In this document: piece by piece, positions 1-9,275 of the stretch
Layout: the number at the start of each line of letters is the position of its first letter
Numbering within the stretch: position 1 is the stretch's first letter
From: Staphylococcus lloydii
Lineage (GTDB): Bacteria; Bacillota; Bacilli; Staphylococcales; Staphylococcaceae
NCBI RefSeq assembly: GCF_015775975.1
Contig: NZ_CP064056.1
Coordinates: 496,001 to 560,000 of the forward strand
Length of the DNA: 64,000 nt
Direction: 5' to 3'
The notes under the pieces: generated by a model
Told to the model about the DNA's origin: nothing
Databases searched by the model: none
Seen by the model: only the letters and a program-made list of their open reading frames with translations
Program-made: the position numbers and the translations under genes

Positions 1-1881
1 AATCAAATAGTATTGAAAAACTTCAAAAAAAATATACAACATTATGGAATGTATATCTTTTCATTAATCGTTAGTATTGTTTTATTCTTTAGTTTCGTTA
101 CATTAAAGTACACGCATAGCATTAACAATGCCGATTCAACTGTCGTTATTAAAAAAGGCGCTGCGACAGGTGCATACTTTCTATTTATTATAATTATTAT
201 CTTTTTAATGTATGCGAGTCATTTATTTATTAAACGACGTACTAAAGAATTCGCCATGTATCAACTCATTGGTCTGACTAAAAAGAATATTATGCGCATG
301 TTGATGATTGAACAAATGGCAATGTTTGTTATTACAGGCATAATCGGATTGATTGTTGGTATATTTGGGTCAAAAATTTTATTAATGATTGTACTTAAAG
401 TACTCAATGTACACACGAGTGTGTCGATTAACTTCCATTTTCAAGCATTGTTCCAAACTATTTTGATGCTTGTACTAGCGTTTGTATTAATCATGTGCCA
501 AAATTATATATTTATTAAAAAACGTAGTATTTTACAAATGATGAGTGATCAATCAAAATCAGATGTCAAAAATCCAAAAGTTACATTTATAGAAACGATT
601 TCAGGTGTGTTAGGCATTGTAATGATTCTTATTGGTTATTACTTATCTACAGAAATGTTCAATAAATTCCTTGGGGCCGCAATGATATTACCATTTATTA
701 TTTTAGCTTTAACAGTAGTGGGTGCTTATTTATTCTTTAGAAGCTCTGTATCACTCATATTTAAAACGGCTAAACGTATGAAAAAAGGTCATGTTTCTAT
801 TACAGATGTAGTATTTACGTCATCAATTATGCACCGTATGAAAAAGAATGCCTTGTCGCTTACAATTATTGCGACTATTTCTGCCGTGACAGTTACTATC
901 TTGTGTTTCGGCGCCCTCAGTAAAGTGCAATTAGGTAATCAAATTGCCTCATCTTCTCCACAAGATTTTACGTTTGAAAAACCAAAGCAAGCTGACAAGT
1001 TTGCAGAACAATTAAAGCAACACAATATTAATTACAAGTTAAAATATAAAGAAGTTGCAACACCTAAGTTGTTAAAAGATAATGTATTAAATGCGCCTCA
1101 AATGTATAGCAATGTTGAAACGATGATAGTGACTAGTAATAAATATTTCCATGATAAAGATGTTAAAGGAAACACTGCTAAACTAATTAACATGGGAATA
1201 ACAGGGCCAGACATACATCCGGAACTTAATAAAGACATTGTAGTACAAGGGTCAAAAAAACATGCTTTTAAAGTGACATCTACAAGTAAAACGACTGAAT
1301 TTTCAACACAAACATCGTTTAATAGCCCAGTACTATTAGTAAGTGAGGACAAATATAATGATTTAAAACAACATAGTGAAGACGTGAGAACACAGTCTGG
1401 ATTTGATATTGTTAATCATAAACAAATGACACAGGCTGAAAAGATAGCACATAAAATTAACCCTAATTTACCATCTCAAAGAGAAGTTAAGAAACAGGCA
1501 GATCAAAGTACAGGTATTTTATTATTTGTAACAAGTTTCTTAGGCTTAGCATTTTTAGTTGCAGCTGGTTGTATTATCTATATTAAACAAATGGATGAAA
1601 CTGAAGATGAAATCGGCAACTTCCGTATTTTAAGAAAAATGGGTTACACGCATCAAGATATGACATTAGGCTTAGCGTTAAAAGTAGCATTTAATTTTGG
1701 TATGCCTTTAGTGGTGTCATTATTACATTCATTATTTGCAGCCTTAGCATTTATGAAATTAATGGGCTCGAGTACGTTAACACCTGTTTATATTGTAATG
1801 ATAGCTTACTCAATTATTTACTGTATATTTGCGATAATGGCATTTATACATTCTCATCGAATAGTTAAACATTCAATTTGA
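1..1881 (+). CDS. VraE/VraG-type ABC transporter permease (5' end cut by window)
   Basis: Membrane subunit of a BceAB-type ABC transporter, the kind that senses or removes cell-wall-active peptides such as bacitracin, nisin and defensins. The reading frame is open from base 1 (N-Q-I-V before the TTG at 13), so the start lies about three codons upstream; with those the protein would be about 629 residues, the usual length of VraE and VraG. It shows the BceB layout: one N-terminal membrane segment, three more around residues 50-170, two near 200-245, FtsX-like helices from about 285, a long extracellular domain at about 310-490, then three C-terminal helices ending R-I-V-K-H-S-I. The ATPase partner must lie upstream, outside the window. 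The wording of the sequence looks closer to VraE than to VraG, but I cannot settle this without alignment. No histidine kinase gene follows. Confidence 0.85.
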   Translation, partial: NQIVLKNFKKNIQHYGMYIFSLIVSIVLFFSFVTLKYTHSINNADSTVVIKKGAATGAYFLFIIIIIFLMYASHLFIKRRTKEFAMYQLIGLTKKNIMRMLMIEQMAMFVITGIIGLIVGIFGSKILLMIVLKVLNVHTSVSINFHFQALFQTILMLVLAFVLIMCQNYIFIKKRSILQMMSDQSKSDVKNPKVTFIETISGVLGIVMILIGYYLSTEMFNKFLGAAMILPFIILALTVVGAYLFFRSSVSLIFKTAKRMKKGHVSITDVVFTSSIMHRMKKNALSLTIIATISAVTVTILCFGALSKVQLGNQIASSSPQDFTFEKPKQADKFAEQLKQHNINYKLKYKEVATPKLLKDNVLNAPQMYSNVETMIVTSNKYFHDKDVKGNTAKLINMGITGPDIHPELNKDIVVQGSKKHAFKVTSTSKTTEFSTQTSFNSPVLLVSEDKYNDLKQHSEDVRTQSGFDIVNHKQMTQAEKIAHKINPNLPSQREVKKQADQSTGILLFVTSFLGLAFLVAAGCIIYIKQMDETEDEIGNFRILRKMGYTHQDMTLGLALKVAFNFGMPLVVSLLHSLFAALAFMKLMGSSTLTPVYIVMIAYSIIYCIFAIMAFIHSHRIVKHSI

Positions 1882-1959
1882 TGACTAGTGTGACGCTACT
1901 ACCAATTTAAAATTTAACTGTTCCTCCAGAAAATAAATATTATCTCTTTTATATAAATA

Positions 1960-1998
1960 GGCGATTTCTATTGTTAATAACATAGAAATCGCCTTAAT
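1960..1998 (+). terminator. Terminator of the ABC permease gene
   Basis: Perfect 11-bp inverted repeat (1960-1970 with 1983-1993), followed by a short T-rich stretch. It lies 79 bases after the permease stop codon. Confidence 0.7.
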
Positions 1999-2082
1999 TT
2001 ATTGTTTGGGATGGGCTATTATAATGTTTAAAAATGATTATAGGTACGATGAGTTTGTAGCAAGGTTGTCTTAAAAATAACT

Positions 2083-2121
2083 AAAAAAAAGACGCTAACC
2101 ATTTTATAGTTAACGTCTCTT
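2083..2121 (-). terminator. Terminator facing the small orphan gene
   Basis: Nine-base stem with one mismatch (2091-2099 with 2109-2117). On the minus strand it is followed by eight T residues (A-run at 2083-2090). It probably ends transcription of the DASS carrier and small orphan gene. Together with the terminator at 1960 it is all I see in the 338-base gap at 1882-2219. Confidence 0.7.
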
Positions 2122-2219
2122 TTAAGTGTCATCAGTCTTTGCTTATATATATGAAAAGTAAGTGAATAGGAGTTTAAAAACTTGTTTTAGGTGCTGTATT
2201 CCCTTAATAAAATAAAGCT

Positions 2220-2426
2220 TTAAAAGAAGTCAGCTGGGTTTAAATCTTTAAAATCAATATTCTTTAATGATTTGAAGTTTATGTTTTCAACATTTTGCAA
2301 AATCTCGCCATTTTTAACTTGATTGTAGTAATGATGAGCGTCTTCAGTTACATCGTGTTCTTGGAACGTTTTGATAGCTCCAAGTATTAATAATACTGCA
2401 ATGGCACCTCTTAATAATGTTTTCAT
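2220..2426 (-). CDS. Small orphan protein with an N-terminal hydrophobic segment
   Basis: A 68-residue protein of unknown function. Residues 1-20 form a hydrophobic segment after M-K-T-L-L-R, which could be a signal peptide without a clear cleavage site or a single membrane anchor. The rest is polar and acidic, with the near-repeated motifs N-I-N-F-K-S-L and N-I-D-F-K-D-L at about 48-61 and the end N-P-A-D-F-F. A good ribosome binding site (AAAGGAG, eight bases upstream) and the downstream terminator support a real gene. It lies 113 bases after the DASS carrier on the same strand, so the two may share a transcript. I do not recognise the family. Confidence 0.6.
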   Translation of the reverse strand: MKTLLRGAIAVLLILGAIKTFQEHDVTEDAHHYYNQVKNGEILQNVENINFKSLKNIDFKDLNPADFF

Positions 2427-2539
2427 AATTAATAACTCCTTTAAATACTTGATATATATATTGTAACTGTTTAATACAATAATATCATGCGTCCTTAGTA
2501 TAGAAGTTGTATCAAACCTTAGTAGTATATTATGGTGGT

Positions 2540-3961
2540 TTAGATACCAAAAGCGATTGGTAGCCAGAAGTAAACGAATAAGGAAATAATGATTATTGTA
2601 AATATATTCAAAATAAATCCGGCTTTAATCATATCTTTCATTTCTATTTCGTCTGAACTAAACACCGCAGCATTTGGTGGCGTTGAAATAGGTAACATAA
2701 AGGCACATGTAGATGAAAGTGCTACAACTGCCATGATAAAGAATGCATCTTGGTGAATAGCAGCAGCCAGCCCAATACTAATCGGCATTAACATATTAGA
2801 CACAGCAGTATTTGACATTACTTCTGTTAAGAATAAAATTGCTGTCGTCAAAATAATAACGATTAGCACAAGTGGTAATGGTTTAACAATATCTAATAGA
2901 CCACCCATCCATTTTGTTAAACCTGAATCTTCAAATGCGGCAGCTAATGAAAGGCCACCACCAAATAAAATTAAAATGCCCCATGAAAGTTTGGATAAGT
3001 CATCCCAAACGAGTAAACCGCCTTTTTTAGATTTAGCAGGTATTAAGAAAAGTAATACAGCACCACTCATAGAAATTACAGTATCTGATAAATGTAATGA
3101 TGCAGGTAATATACTGCTAGAAATCCACAAAATACTAACGAATAAAAAGACGATACCAGTAAGTTTTTCTTCGATGCTCATTGGACCTAAATCATGTAAC
3201 TCTTTTTTGGCAAAGTCAGAAGATACTTGATCCGCATCTTCAATTTTGAATAACCATTTAGTTAATAGGAAGTATAATGCTGCCAATAAAACAATTGTGA
3301 TTGGTACAGCAAACAACATCCATTGAGCGAATGATACTGTTCTATGTAAACTTGAAGAAGCTACAGCTGCAAATACCGCATTCGGTACAGAACCTATTAA
3401 TGTTGCCAAACCACCAATGGAAGCGGAATATGCAACTGTTAATAATAATGCTTTAGAAAATTTATGGGTAGACTCAGGTGATAAAAACTTTGCTTCTTTA
3501 ATTTCTTCAATTAGTGCTAATGCGATCGGTAACATCATCAGAGCCGTAGCGGCATTAGATATCCACATTGAAATAAATGCAGTAGCTATCATTGTACCTA
3601 GAATAATCCGGTTACTGTTTGATCCCATCATCGTTATTATTGTCATCGCAATACGTTTATGTAAGTTCCATTTTTCTAGTGCAATGGCAATAATAAAACC
3701 ACCCATGTACATGAAAACAATAGGATCAGCATAAGCAGAAGCTGCAATTTTTTCACTTGTACCACCAGTTAATGGTAAAAGGATTAGTGGTAATAACGAA
3801 GTTGCAGGAATAGGAATAGCTTCCGTAATCCACCAAGTCGCTACAAATAAAGTCACAGCTAATACTGCTCTCGGTGCATCACTGAGACCTGTAATCCCAG
3901 GAATAAAATAGAAAATTAAAAATAAGGCTGGGCCAAGTATTAATCCTATTTTTTGTTTCAT
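2540..3961 (-). CDS. DASS/SLC13 family anion:sodium symporter (dicarboxylate-type carrier)
   Basis: A 473-residue polytopic membrane protein of the divalent anion:Na+ symporter family, which imports di- or tricarboxylates such as succinate, malate or citrate. The two family SNT-type substrate and sodium motifs are visible: S-N-A-A-T-A near residue 133 and S-N-T-A-V-S near 380, each followed by a proline-bearing loop (S-T-P-P-N-A near 425 in the second half). Eleven or so hydrophobic segments fill the rest. It is shorter than the well-studied staphylococcal SdcS (about 520 residues), so it may be a paralogue with another substrate. The ATG follows a strong AAAGGGGG ribosome binding site. It is divergent from the DUF819 gene, with 188 bases between them. 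Confidence 0.85.
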   Translation of the reverse strand: MKQKIGLILGPALFLIFYFIPGITGLSDAPRAVLAVTLFVATWWITEAIPIPATSLLPLILLPLTGGTSEKIAASAYADPIVFMYMGGFIIAIALEKWNLHKRIAMTIITMMGSNSNRIILGTMIATAFISMWISNAATALMMLPIALALIEEIKEAKFLSPESTHKFSKALLLTVAYSASIGGLATLIGSVPNAVFAAVASSSLHRTVSFAQWMLFAVPITIVLLAALYFLLTKWLFKIEDADQVSSDFAKKELHDLGPMSIEEKLTGIVFLFVSILWISSSILPASLHLSDTVISMSGAVLLFLIPAKSKKGGLLVWDDLSKLSWGILILFGGGLSLAAAFEDSGLTKWMGGLLDIVKPLPLVLIVIILTTAILFLTEVMSNTAVSNMLMPISIGLAAAIHQDAFFIMAVVALSSTCAFMLPISTPPNAAVFSSDEIEMKDMIKAGFILNIFTIIIISLFVYFWLPIAFGI

Positions 3962-4065
3962 ATAAAACGTCCCCCTTTGTTTTATGAAACTGCTACCACT
4001 AAGAATATCAATTAACTACTGTCAGCACAATAATATGTGAATTAATTTTACAATATTCTGAAAAG

Positions 4066-4094
4066 TTGATTAAATCATGATACTCATTGATAAT
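4066..4094 (+). promoter_or_regulatory. Possible SigA promoter of the DUF819 gene
   Basis: TTGATT and GATAAT separated by exactly 17 bases, 56 bases before the chosen start. This is a motif match only. Confidence 0.35.
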
Positions 4095-4149
4095 ATAGAA
4101 TAAATTAATTCAAATCATTGTAATCAATAAAACCGAAGAGGTGACGCTA

Positions 4150-5343
4150 ATGGTGTTAAATACGGTAATTGCGAAAGATGATACATGGGTATTATGGGCA
4201 ATCATTATAATTTGGGCAACGGTAAGTTTGTTTCTTGAGCAACGTTATAAGTGGGCTAGTACGATATCTGGTGCAATCATTGCATTAGTAGGTGCGATGT
4301 TATTATCCAATTTTAAAATAATACCAACGAAGGCACCTGTATATGATACCGTATGGGACTATATTGTACCTTTATCTATTCCTTTATTGTTATTCGGTTC
4401 GAACATTATAAAGGTGTGGAAAGAAAGTAGAAGATTATTAGTTATTTTTCTAATTGCATCAGTAGGAACAATGATTGGAGTAGTTGTTGGGTTTTTAACT
4501 TTACATAAATGGATTCCATATTTAGAAAAAATTGGGGCCATGATGACAGGTAGTTATATCGGTGGCGGCGTGAATTTTGCGGCTATCAGTTCTAAACTAG
4601 ACACACCTAAAGATATGATATCGTCGACAGTTGTCGCAGATAATAGCGTAATGGCGCTTTACTTTTTATTACTTATAGCAATACCTGCCATGCCTGTGGT
4701 CAAAAAGTATTTTAAAACTGACTATAAAGGTACAACTACAGATGAAGAACAACAATCTTTTTGGGAACCGAAAAAGATTCAAATATTAGATATTGCAATT
4801 TCTGTAGCAACTGCTTTTGCATTGGTAGCAGTAAGTTTTAAATTATCAGAGTTAATACAACAGTGGGTACCAAAGAGTAACGCCTTTTTAACGATTATCG
4901 TGTCATTCTTTGGCGATCAGTATTTATTATTAACGACGTTCACTTTAATTGTGGTGGCTATTTGGGGAGATTTCTTTGAAAAATTAGCTGGCGCATCGGA
5001 AATAGGAACATTTCTAATATATATTTTCTTTGTTGTTATAGGTATTCCTGCATCATTTGTTACGATTATACAAACAGCACCTTTATTGTTTGTTTTTGTC
5101 ATTATCATACTAATATTTAACTTAGGACTTAGTTTAATTGTCGGCAAATTATGCCATTTTAAAATTGAAGAAATACTGTTAGCTAGTAATGCTACTGCTG
5201 GCGGTCCAACTACTGCAGCAGCATTAGCAATAGGGAAACGATGGACCAATTTAATCGGACCGATTTTAATTATAGGGACGTTAGGTTACATTATCGGTAA
5301 CTATGCAGGAACACTTATTTATCATTTATTACTTTCGTTGTAA
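4150..5343 (+). CDS. DUF819 family integral membrane protein (YjcL-like)
   Basis: A 397-residue membrane protein with about ten to eleven hydrophobic segments, of the DUF819 family. Its members have no firmly established substrate. Glycine-rich stretches that look functional are Y-I-G-G-G-V-N-F-A-A (about residue 136), followed by V-V-A-D-N-S-V, and A-T-A-G-G-P-T-T-A-A (about 347) in the second half, suggesting two inverted structural repeats as in many carriers. An upstream GTG at 4141 is in frame, but the sequence AGAGGTG covering it is the ribosome binding site for the ATG at 4150, so I use 4150. The acetyltransferase gene starts 22 bases after the stop, so the two are probably co-transcribed. 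Confidence 0.8.
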   Translation: MVLNTVIAKDDTWVLWAIIIIWATVSLFLEQRYKWASTISGAIIALVGAMLLSNFKIIPTKAPVYDTVWDYIVPLSIPLLLFGSNIIKVWKESRRLLVIFLIASVGTMIGVVVGFLTLHKWIPYLEKIGAMMTGSYIGGGVNFAAISSKLDTPKDMISSTVVADNSVMALYFLLLIAIPAMPVVKKYFKTDYKGTTTDEEQQSFWEPKKIQILDIAISVATAFALVAVSFKLSELIQQWVPKSNAFLTIIVSFFGDQYLLLTTFTLIVVAIWGDFFEKLAGASEIGTFLIYIFFVVIGIPASFVTIIQTAPLLFVFVIIILIFNLGLSLIVGKLCHFKIEEILLASNATAGGPTTAAALAIGKRWTNLIGPILIIGTLGYIIGNYAGTLIYHLLLSL

Positions 5344-5365
5344 TGACTATTAGGGGGACTTAAAA

Positions 5366-5935
5366 GTGGAGGAAAAAAAGAAAATGTTAGCTGGCGAGTG
5401 GTATGATGCTAACTATGATAATACTTTAAAAGAAGAAAGGATAAGAGCCAAAGATTTATGTTTTGATTTAAACCATACTAAACCGAGTGATATAGAGCAA
5501 CGGCTCAAAATATTAAATTCACTGTTTAATAATGCTTATAGTAATATAGAAATACTAAGTCCGTTTATGGTTGATTATGGTTACAACATAATGCTCGGAG
5601 ATAACGTATTTATTAATCACGATTGCTACCTTATGGATTGTGCATCGATATCTATAGGTGACAATACTTTTATAGGACCTAAATGTGGTTTATATACGGC
5701 TAATCATCCTTTAAATGCAATAACGAGAAATAAAGGTTTAGAACAAGCATTACCTATTATTATTGGTAACAATGTTTGGTTAGGCGCAAATGTTATCATT
5801 TTGCCTGGCGTGACTATTGGCGATGGCGTAGTTGTAGGTGCAGGTAGTATTGTGACGCAAAGTATTAGTGACAACCAACTTGTAATCGGAGCACCGGCAA
5901 AAGTTGTTAAATCTATAAACGATAATGAAAATTAA
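5366..5935 (+). CDS. maa: Sugar O-acetyltransferase, maltose acetyltransferase family
   Basis: A 189-residue left-handed beta-helix acetyltransferase that moves acetyl from acetyl-CoA to a sugar hydroxyl. The N-terminal Mac domain is visible (M-L-A-G-E-W-Y-D-A-N from residue 7), then hexapeptide repeats from about 75 to 175, including I-G-D-N-T-F-I-G-P and I-G-N-N-V-W-L-G-A-N-V-I-I-L-P-G-V. The catalytic histidine is in T-A-N-H-P-L at about 117. The GTG start at 5366 follows AGGGGG with eight-base spacing; an ATG at 5384 is possible but would remove the conserved N-terminal motif. It follows the DUF819 gene closely. The physiological sugar is unknown. Confidence 0.85.
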   Translation: MEEKKKMLAGEWYDANYDNTLKEERIRAKDLCFDLNHTKPSDIEQRLKILNSLFNNAYSNIEILSPFMVDYGYNIMLGDNVFINHDCYLMDCASISIGDNTFIGPKCGLYTANHPLNAITRNKGLEQALPIIIGNNVWLGANVIILPGVTIGDGVVVGAGSIVTQSISDNQLVIGAPAKVVKSINDNEN

Positions 5936-5972
5936 AGAAAAGCGCAATTTCAACTGAAATTGCGCTTTTCTT
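5935..5972. terminator. Bidirectional terminator between maa and the DUF1445 gene
   Basis: Near-perfect 18-bp stem with a two-base loop and A/T tails on both sides. It serves the converging genes and touches both stop codons. Confidence 0.85.
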
Positions 5973-6756
5973 AATGTGACATGTCACTGTCTCTTACATC
6001 TGTGATAAACATATGACCAGGAGCGTGTGTAATCATTAATGAAGGTTTAGCTTCTAATGCTACTGATTGTGGTGTAACGCCACAACCCCAAAAAACAGGG
6101 ACTTCATTATTATAAATAGAAACAGCTTCTCCAAAATCTGGTTTATTAATATTATCGATACCTATTGCTTGTGGATTACCTATATGGATAGGTGTGCCAT
6201 GAACGTTTTTGAAGTGCGTCGTAATCTCAGTCGCTCTAATAGCTTCTTGCATTGTCATAGGACGCATACTTACGGTAATTGGACCTTTAAATACGCCGCT
6301 AGAAGTTGCAGGTATATTTGTAACATACATCGGTACATTGTGCTGTTCTTCTATATGACGTACCGGGATATTAGCGTCTAATAAGGCATGTTCAAATGTA
6401 AAGCTACAGCCGATTAAGAAGCTTACCAAATCCTCGGTATAAAGATGACTGATATCGGTAGGCGAAGAGACTAAAGTGCCGTTTTCATAAACGTTATACT
6501 TGGCTACATCTGTTCTAATATCCGCCGAATTACCAAAAGTTGGGAATGAAGGATCGCCGACTTCAGATACATCCAATAATGGACAGGTTTTAGGGTTGCT
6601 AAAACAAAATTTTAAAAAATCGTATGCATATGCAGAAGGTAATATCACCACATTCGCTTGTACATAGCCTTTTGCTAAACCACTTGTATGTCCCTGAAGT
6701 TGCCCTTCACGAATATATTGTCTAATTTTACTAGGCGACGCTTGACTTAAATCCAT
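5971..6756 (-). CDS. DUF1445 family putative hydro-lyase (YcsI-like)
   Basis: A 261-residue soluble protein of the YcsI/DUF1445 family, annotated as putative hydro-lyases and related to D-glutamate cyclase. Conserved stretches visible are R-T-D-V-A-K-Y-N-V-Y (about 81-90), G-C-S-F-T-F-E-H-A-L (about 116-125), F-W-G-C-G-V-T-P-Q (about 223-231) and H-A-P-G-H-M-F-I-T-D at the C-terminus. The length is typical. The ATG follows AAAGGGGATGG. It lies 69 bases downstream of the BCCT transporter on the same strand, so the pair probably forms an operon that imports and then processes a small zwitterion or acid. The actual substrate is unknown. Confidence 0.85.
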   Translation of the reverse strand: MDLSQASPSKIRQYIREGQLQGHTSGLAKGYVQANVVILPSAYAYDFLKFCFSNPKTCPLLDVSEVGDPSFPTFGNSADIRTDVAKYNVYENGTLVSSPTDISHLYTEDLVSFLIGCSFTFEHALLDANIPVRHIEEQHNVPMYVTNIPATSSGVFKGPITVSMRPMTMQEAIRATEITTHFKNVHGTPIHIGNPQAIGIDNINKPDFGEAVSIYNNEVPVFWGCGVTPQSVALEAKPSLMITHAPGHMFITDVRDSDMSH

Positions 6757-6825
6757 GTTACCATCCCCTTTAATTGTATAACGTTATTATATCAAATCCA
6801 TGTGCGGCTATGTGTGTTAAGGGCG

Positions 6826-8424
6826 CTAATCTTTATGTCTATCTTCGTTTTCTTCCATTTCACGTTTTTCTAACGGAATAGAGTAATCCTTATCGTCTTC
6901 AATATAAGTCATTTCAAAGTGTTCTATAGGCTCACGTCTTAATGCTTTCATGATTGAGAACACCATGAGTAATAATATAATTGAAAAAGGTAAACCAGTG
7001 ACCACTGAAGCAGTTTGTAGACTTGTTAATCCACCAGCTAATGTCATTGCAATAGATACAGCCCCAATCAATACGCCCCAAATAACTTTATGAATCGTCT
7101 TAGGATGTGTTAGACCACCAGTAGCCATACTTGCTACGATATGTGTTGTAGAATCTGCACTCGTGATAATAAATATATATATCAGTGCTATTGCTATTGC
7201 ACTAGTAATATCTGCAAGTGGGAACTTAGATAAAAGTTCGAATAAGGCTATCGTATAATCTTTATCTACAAGTTGAGCAATATTATCATTTTGTGTTAAG
7301 GCAATTTTCAAGGCAGTACCCCCAAATGCAGCGATCCAAGCAAATGAGATTAAAGGTGGGACAATAAGCACGCAAATTACAAACTCTCGTATTGTTCTAC
7401 CTCTAGATACTCTTGCTACAAAGCCGCCAATAAATGGAGACCAAGAAATTACCCAAGCCCAATAGAATACAGTCCATTGTTGAATCCAAGCATTATGACC
7501 GGTGTATGGACTTATTCGTAGACTATATTCGACAAAGTGACGTAAATAATCTCCAATTGCTAAGGTGTAAGATTCTAAAATAAATCTTAAATCACCAAAA
7601 ATAAGTATGAAAATAAGTAAGATAGCACCTAAACCAATGTTAATATTACTAAGCCATTTTACTCCTCTATTTAATCCTGTAATTGCAGACCCTAAAAATA
7701 TAATAACCATTAATAATGTTATACAGATTTTTGTGAAATTATTATTAGGGACGCCATAAACGTGATGTAAACCGCCACTGATTTGCATAATGCCTAAACC
7801 TATTGATGTTGCAATACCCATAACTGTGGCAATAATTGCCAAAATATCAATAATATTACGTATAGGTCGTTTATAGCTTTCGCCAAATACAGGTTCCATT
7901 GCAGTCGAAATTAGACCATCACGCTTTTTTCTAAACTGGAAAAAGGCTACAGTTAAACCAGCTATAGCGAATATTGACCATTGTGAAATCCCCCAATGGA
8001 AAAATGTGTAACCCATAGCTAAACGCGCTGAAGCGGCTGATTCTCCTGATGCTTTGCTGGGGAATGGCGAATGTAAATAATGAGAGAGTGGTTCTGCCAC
8101 ACCCCAAAAGACAATGCCGACACCTAAACCAGCTGAGAATAACATCCCAATCCATGACATAAGAGAAAATTCGGGTTCCTCATTATCATCACCTAATTTA
8201 AAGCGTCCATAGCGCGAAACAGCTAAACTAATTAGGAAAATATCTAAAATAAAAATAATGACTAGAAATAGCCAACCGAACGTGTTTGTAATAGCAGAAT
8301 ATAAAGTTTGGGCATAACTGCCAAATGGTTTAGGAAATATGCCTGCAATTAAAGTAACGATTAGAATAATAGCTACTGAAATTGAATAAACTATGTATTT
8401 ATGTTTCCTTGCTCTATCGTTCAT
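6826..8424 (-). CDS. BCCT family transporter (betaine/carnitine/choline type)
   Basis: A 532-residue secondary transporter of the BetP/OpuD family that takes up quaternary ammonium solutes, usually for osmoprotection. Twelve membrane segments are predicted. The family signatures are present: G-L-G-V-G-I-V-F-W-G-V-A-E-P near residue 98, and the tryptophan-rich segment W-A-W-V-I-S-W-S-P-F near 322, which forms the substrate aromatic box. The C-terminal tail is charged (E-K-R-E-M-E-E-N-E-D-R-H). It is transcribed with the DUF1445 gene downstream. No choline oxidation genes are adjacent, so the substrate cannot be read from context. Confidence 0.9.
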   Translation of the reverse strand: MNDRARKHKYIVYSISVAIILIVTLIAGIFPKPFGSYAQTLYSAITNTFGWLFLVIIFILDIFLISLAVSRYGRFKLGDDNEEPEFSLMSWIGMLFSAGLGVGIVFWGVAEPLSHYLHSPFPSKASGESAASARLAMGYTFFHWGISQWSIFAIAGLTVAFFQFRKKRDGLISTAMEPVFGESYKRPIRNIIDILAIIATVMGIATSIGLGIMQISGGLHHVYGVPNNNFTKICITLLMVIIFLGSAITGLNRGVKWLSNINIGLGAILLIFILIFGDLRFILESYTLAIGDYLRHFVEYSLRISPYTGHNAWIQQWTVFYWAWVISWSPFIGGFVARVSRGRTIREFVICVLIVPPLISFAWIAAFGGTALKIALTQNDNIAQLVDKDYTIALFELLSKFPLADITSAIAIALIYIFIITSADSTTHIVASMATGGLTHPKTIHKVIWGVLIGAVSIAMTLAGGLTSLQTASVVTGLPFSIILLLMVFSIMKALRREPIEHFEMTYIEDDKDYSIPLEKREMEENEDRHKD

Positions 8425-8657
8425 ATTTACTATTCATTCCTTTATGCATTTTTATCGTTTTATGTTCATTACCCTACACAATATAAACATATACATAATG
8501 ATTATATTTAATATTAAAAGTAACGGGATTAATAGTTTGAAAAAGTAAGTAGAGGTTTAAATAATAAATGTAAGGAATATAAGTTGTTTTGCGTTATTTA
8601 TATATCAACAGTTATAATTAACAATGAGTAAAGAATTTTGTTTGAGGAGGTACAAAC

Positions 8658-9170
8658 ATGAAACGTACAGCTGAGAAGGTTTTAACATGGATAGGGATAC
8701 TATTCCAAATACTAATGATTGCTTTAATAGCGTTGGTATTACCATTTTTAAATGACGATAGTATTAAAAAAGAAGCGGTGAATCGAATTCAATCGATGCA
8801 AGCTGACGGGAGTTTGCATCAAAGTTTATCCCAAGTCACGCCATCAGAGTTATTCGATCTTGTAAAACATGGTGCGATTATTATCATTATCATAGCAATT
8901 GTATGCTTTATTTTAGCAATAATTATGACACAATTAATGCGTCGCATACCTAAAACAATAGGCATACTATTAATACTCATGGCCATTGTTAACCTATTGA
9001 CTGGTAATTTAATCACTTCATTATTATGGTTAATCGCAGGTATAATGTTAATGGCACGTAGCGATAAGGCAAAGCAATATGCTAAAAAACAAGCTAAGCA
9101 AGTAAAGAATAAAGCGACTAATAAAAATTCGCAAAATAGCCAACAATATAAACGTAGTAATAGAAAATAA
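8658..9170 (+). CDS. DUF4064-like small membrane protein
   Basis: A 170-residue membrane protein with hydrophobic segments at about 8-30, 75-95 and 103-133, and a lysine/asparagine/glutamine-rich cytoplasmic tail (K-K-Q-A-K-Q-V-K-N-K). The pattern (M-K-R-T-A-E-K-V-L at the start, a loop of acidic and helical residues, then paired helices) matches staphylococcal DUF4064 proteins, which have no assigned function. The ATG follows GAGGAGG. It stands alone between the BCCT gene and a strong terminator. Confidence 0.7.
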   Translation: MKRTAEKVLTWIGILFQILMIALIALVLPFLNDDSIKKEAVNRIQSMQADGSLHQSLSQVTPSELFDLVKHGAIIIIIIAIVCFILAIIMTQLMRRIPKTIGILLILMAIVNLLTGNLITSLLWLIAGIMLMARSDKAKQYAKKQAKQVKNKATNKNSQNSQQYKRSNRK

Positions 9171-9220
9171 TTTTACGTTATTACATGTGATAGCAACTAG
9201 ATTTTGTACATCATCAAAAT

Positions 9221-9263
9221 AATAAAAGAGAGCGCTAAAGTTAGCGCTCTCTTTTATTATATG
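9221..9263. terminator. Strong bidirectional terminator
   Basis: Perfect 18-bp inverted repeat (9221-9238 with 9241-9258) with AT-rich flanks. It separates the converging membrane-protein and acyltransferase genes. Confidence 0.9.
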
Positions 9264-9275
9264 CTGATTGTAGTA

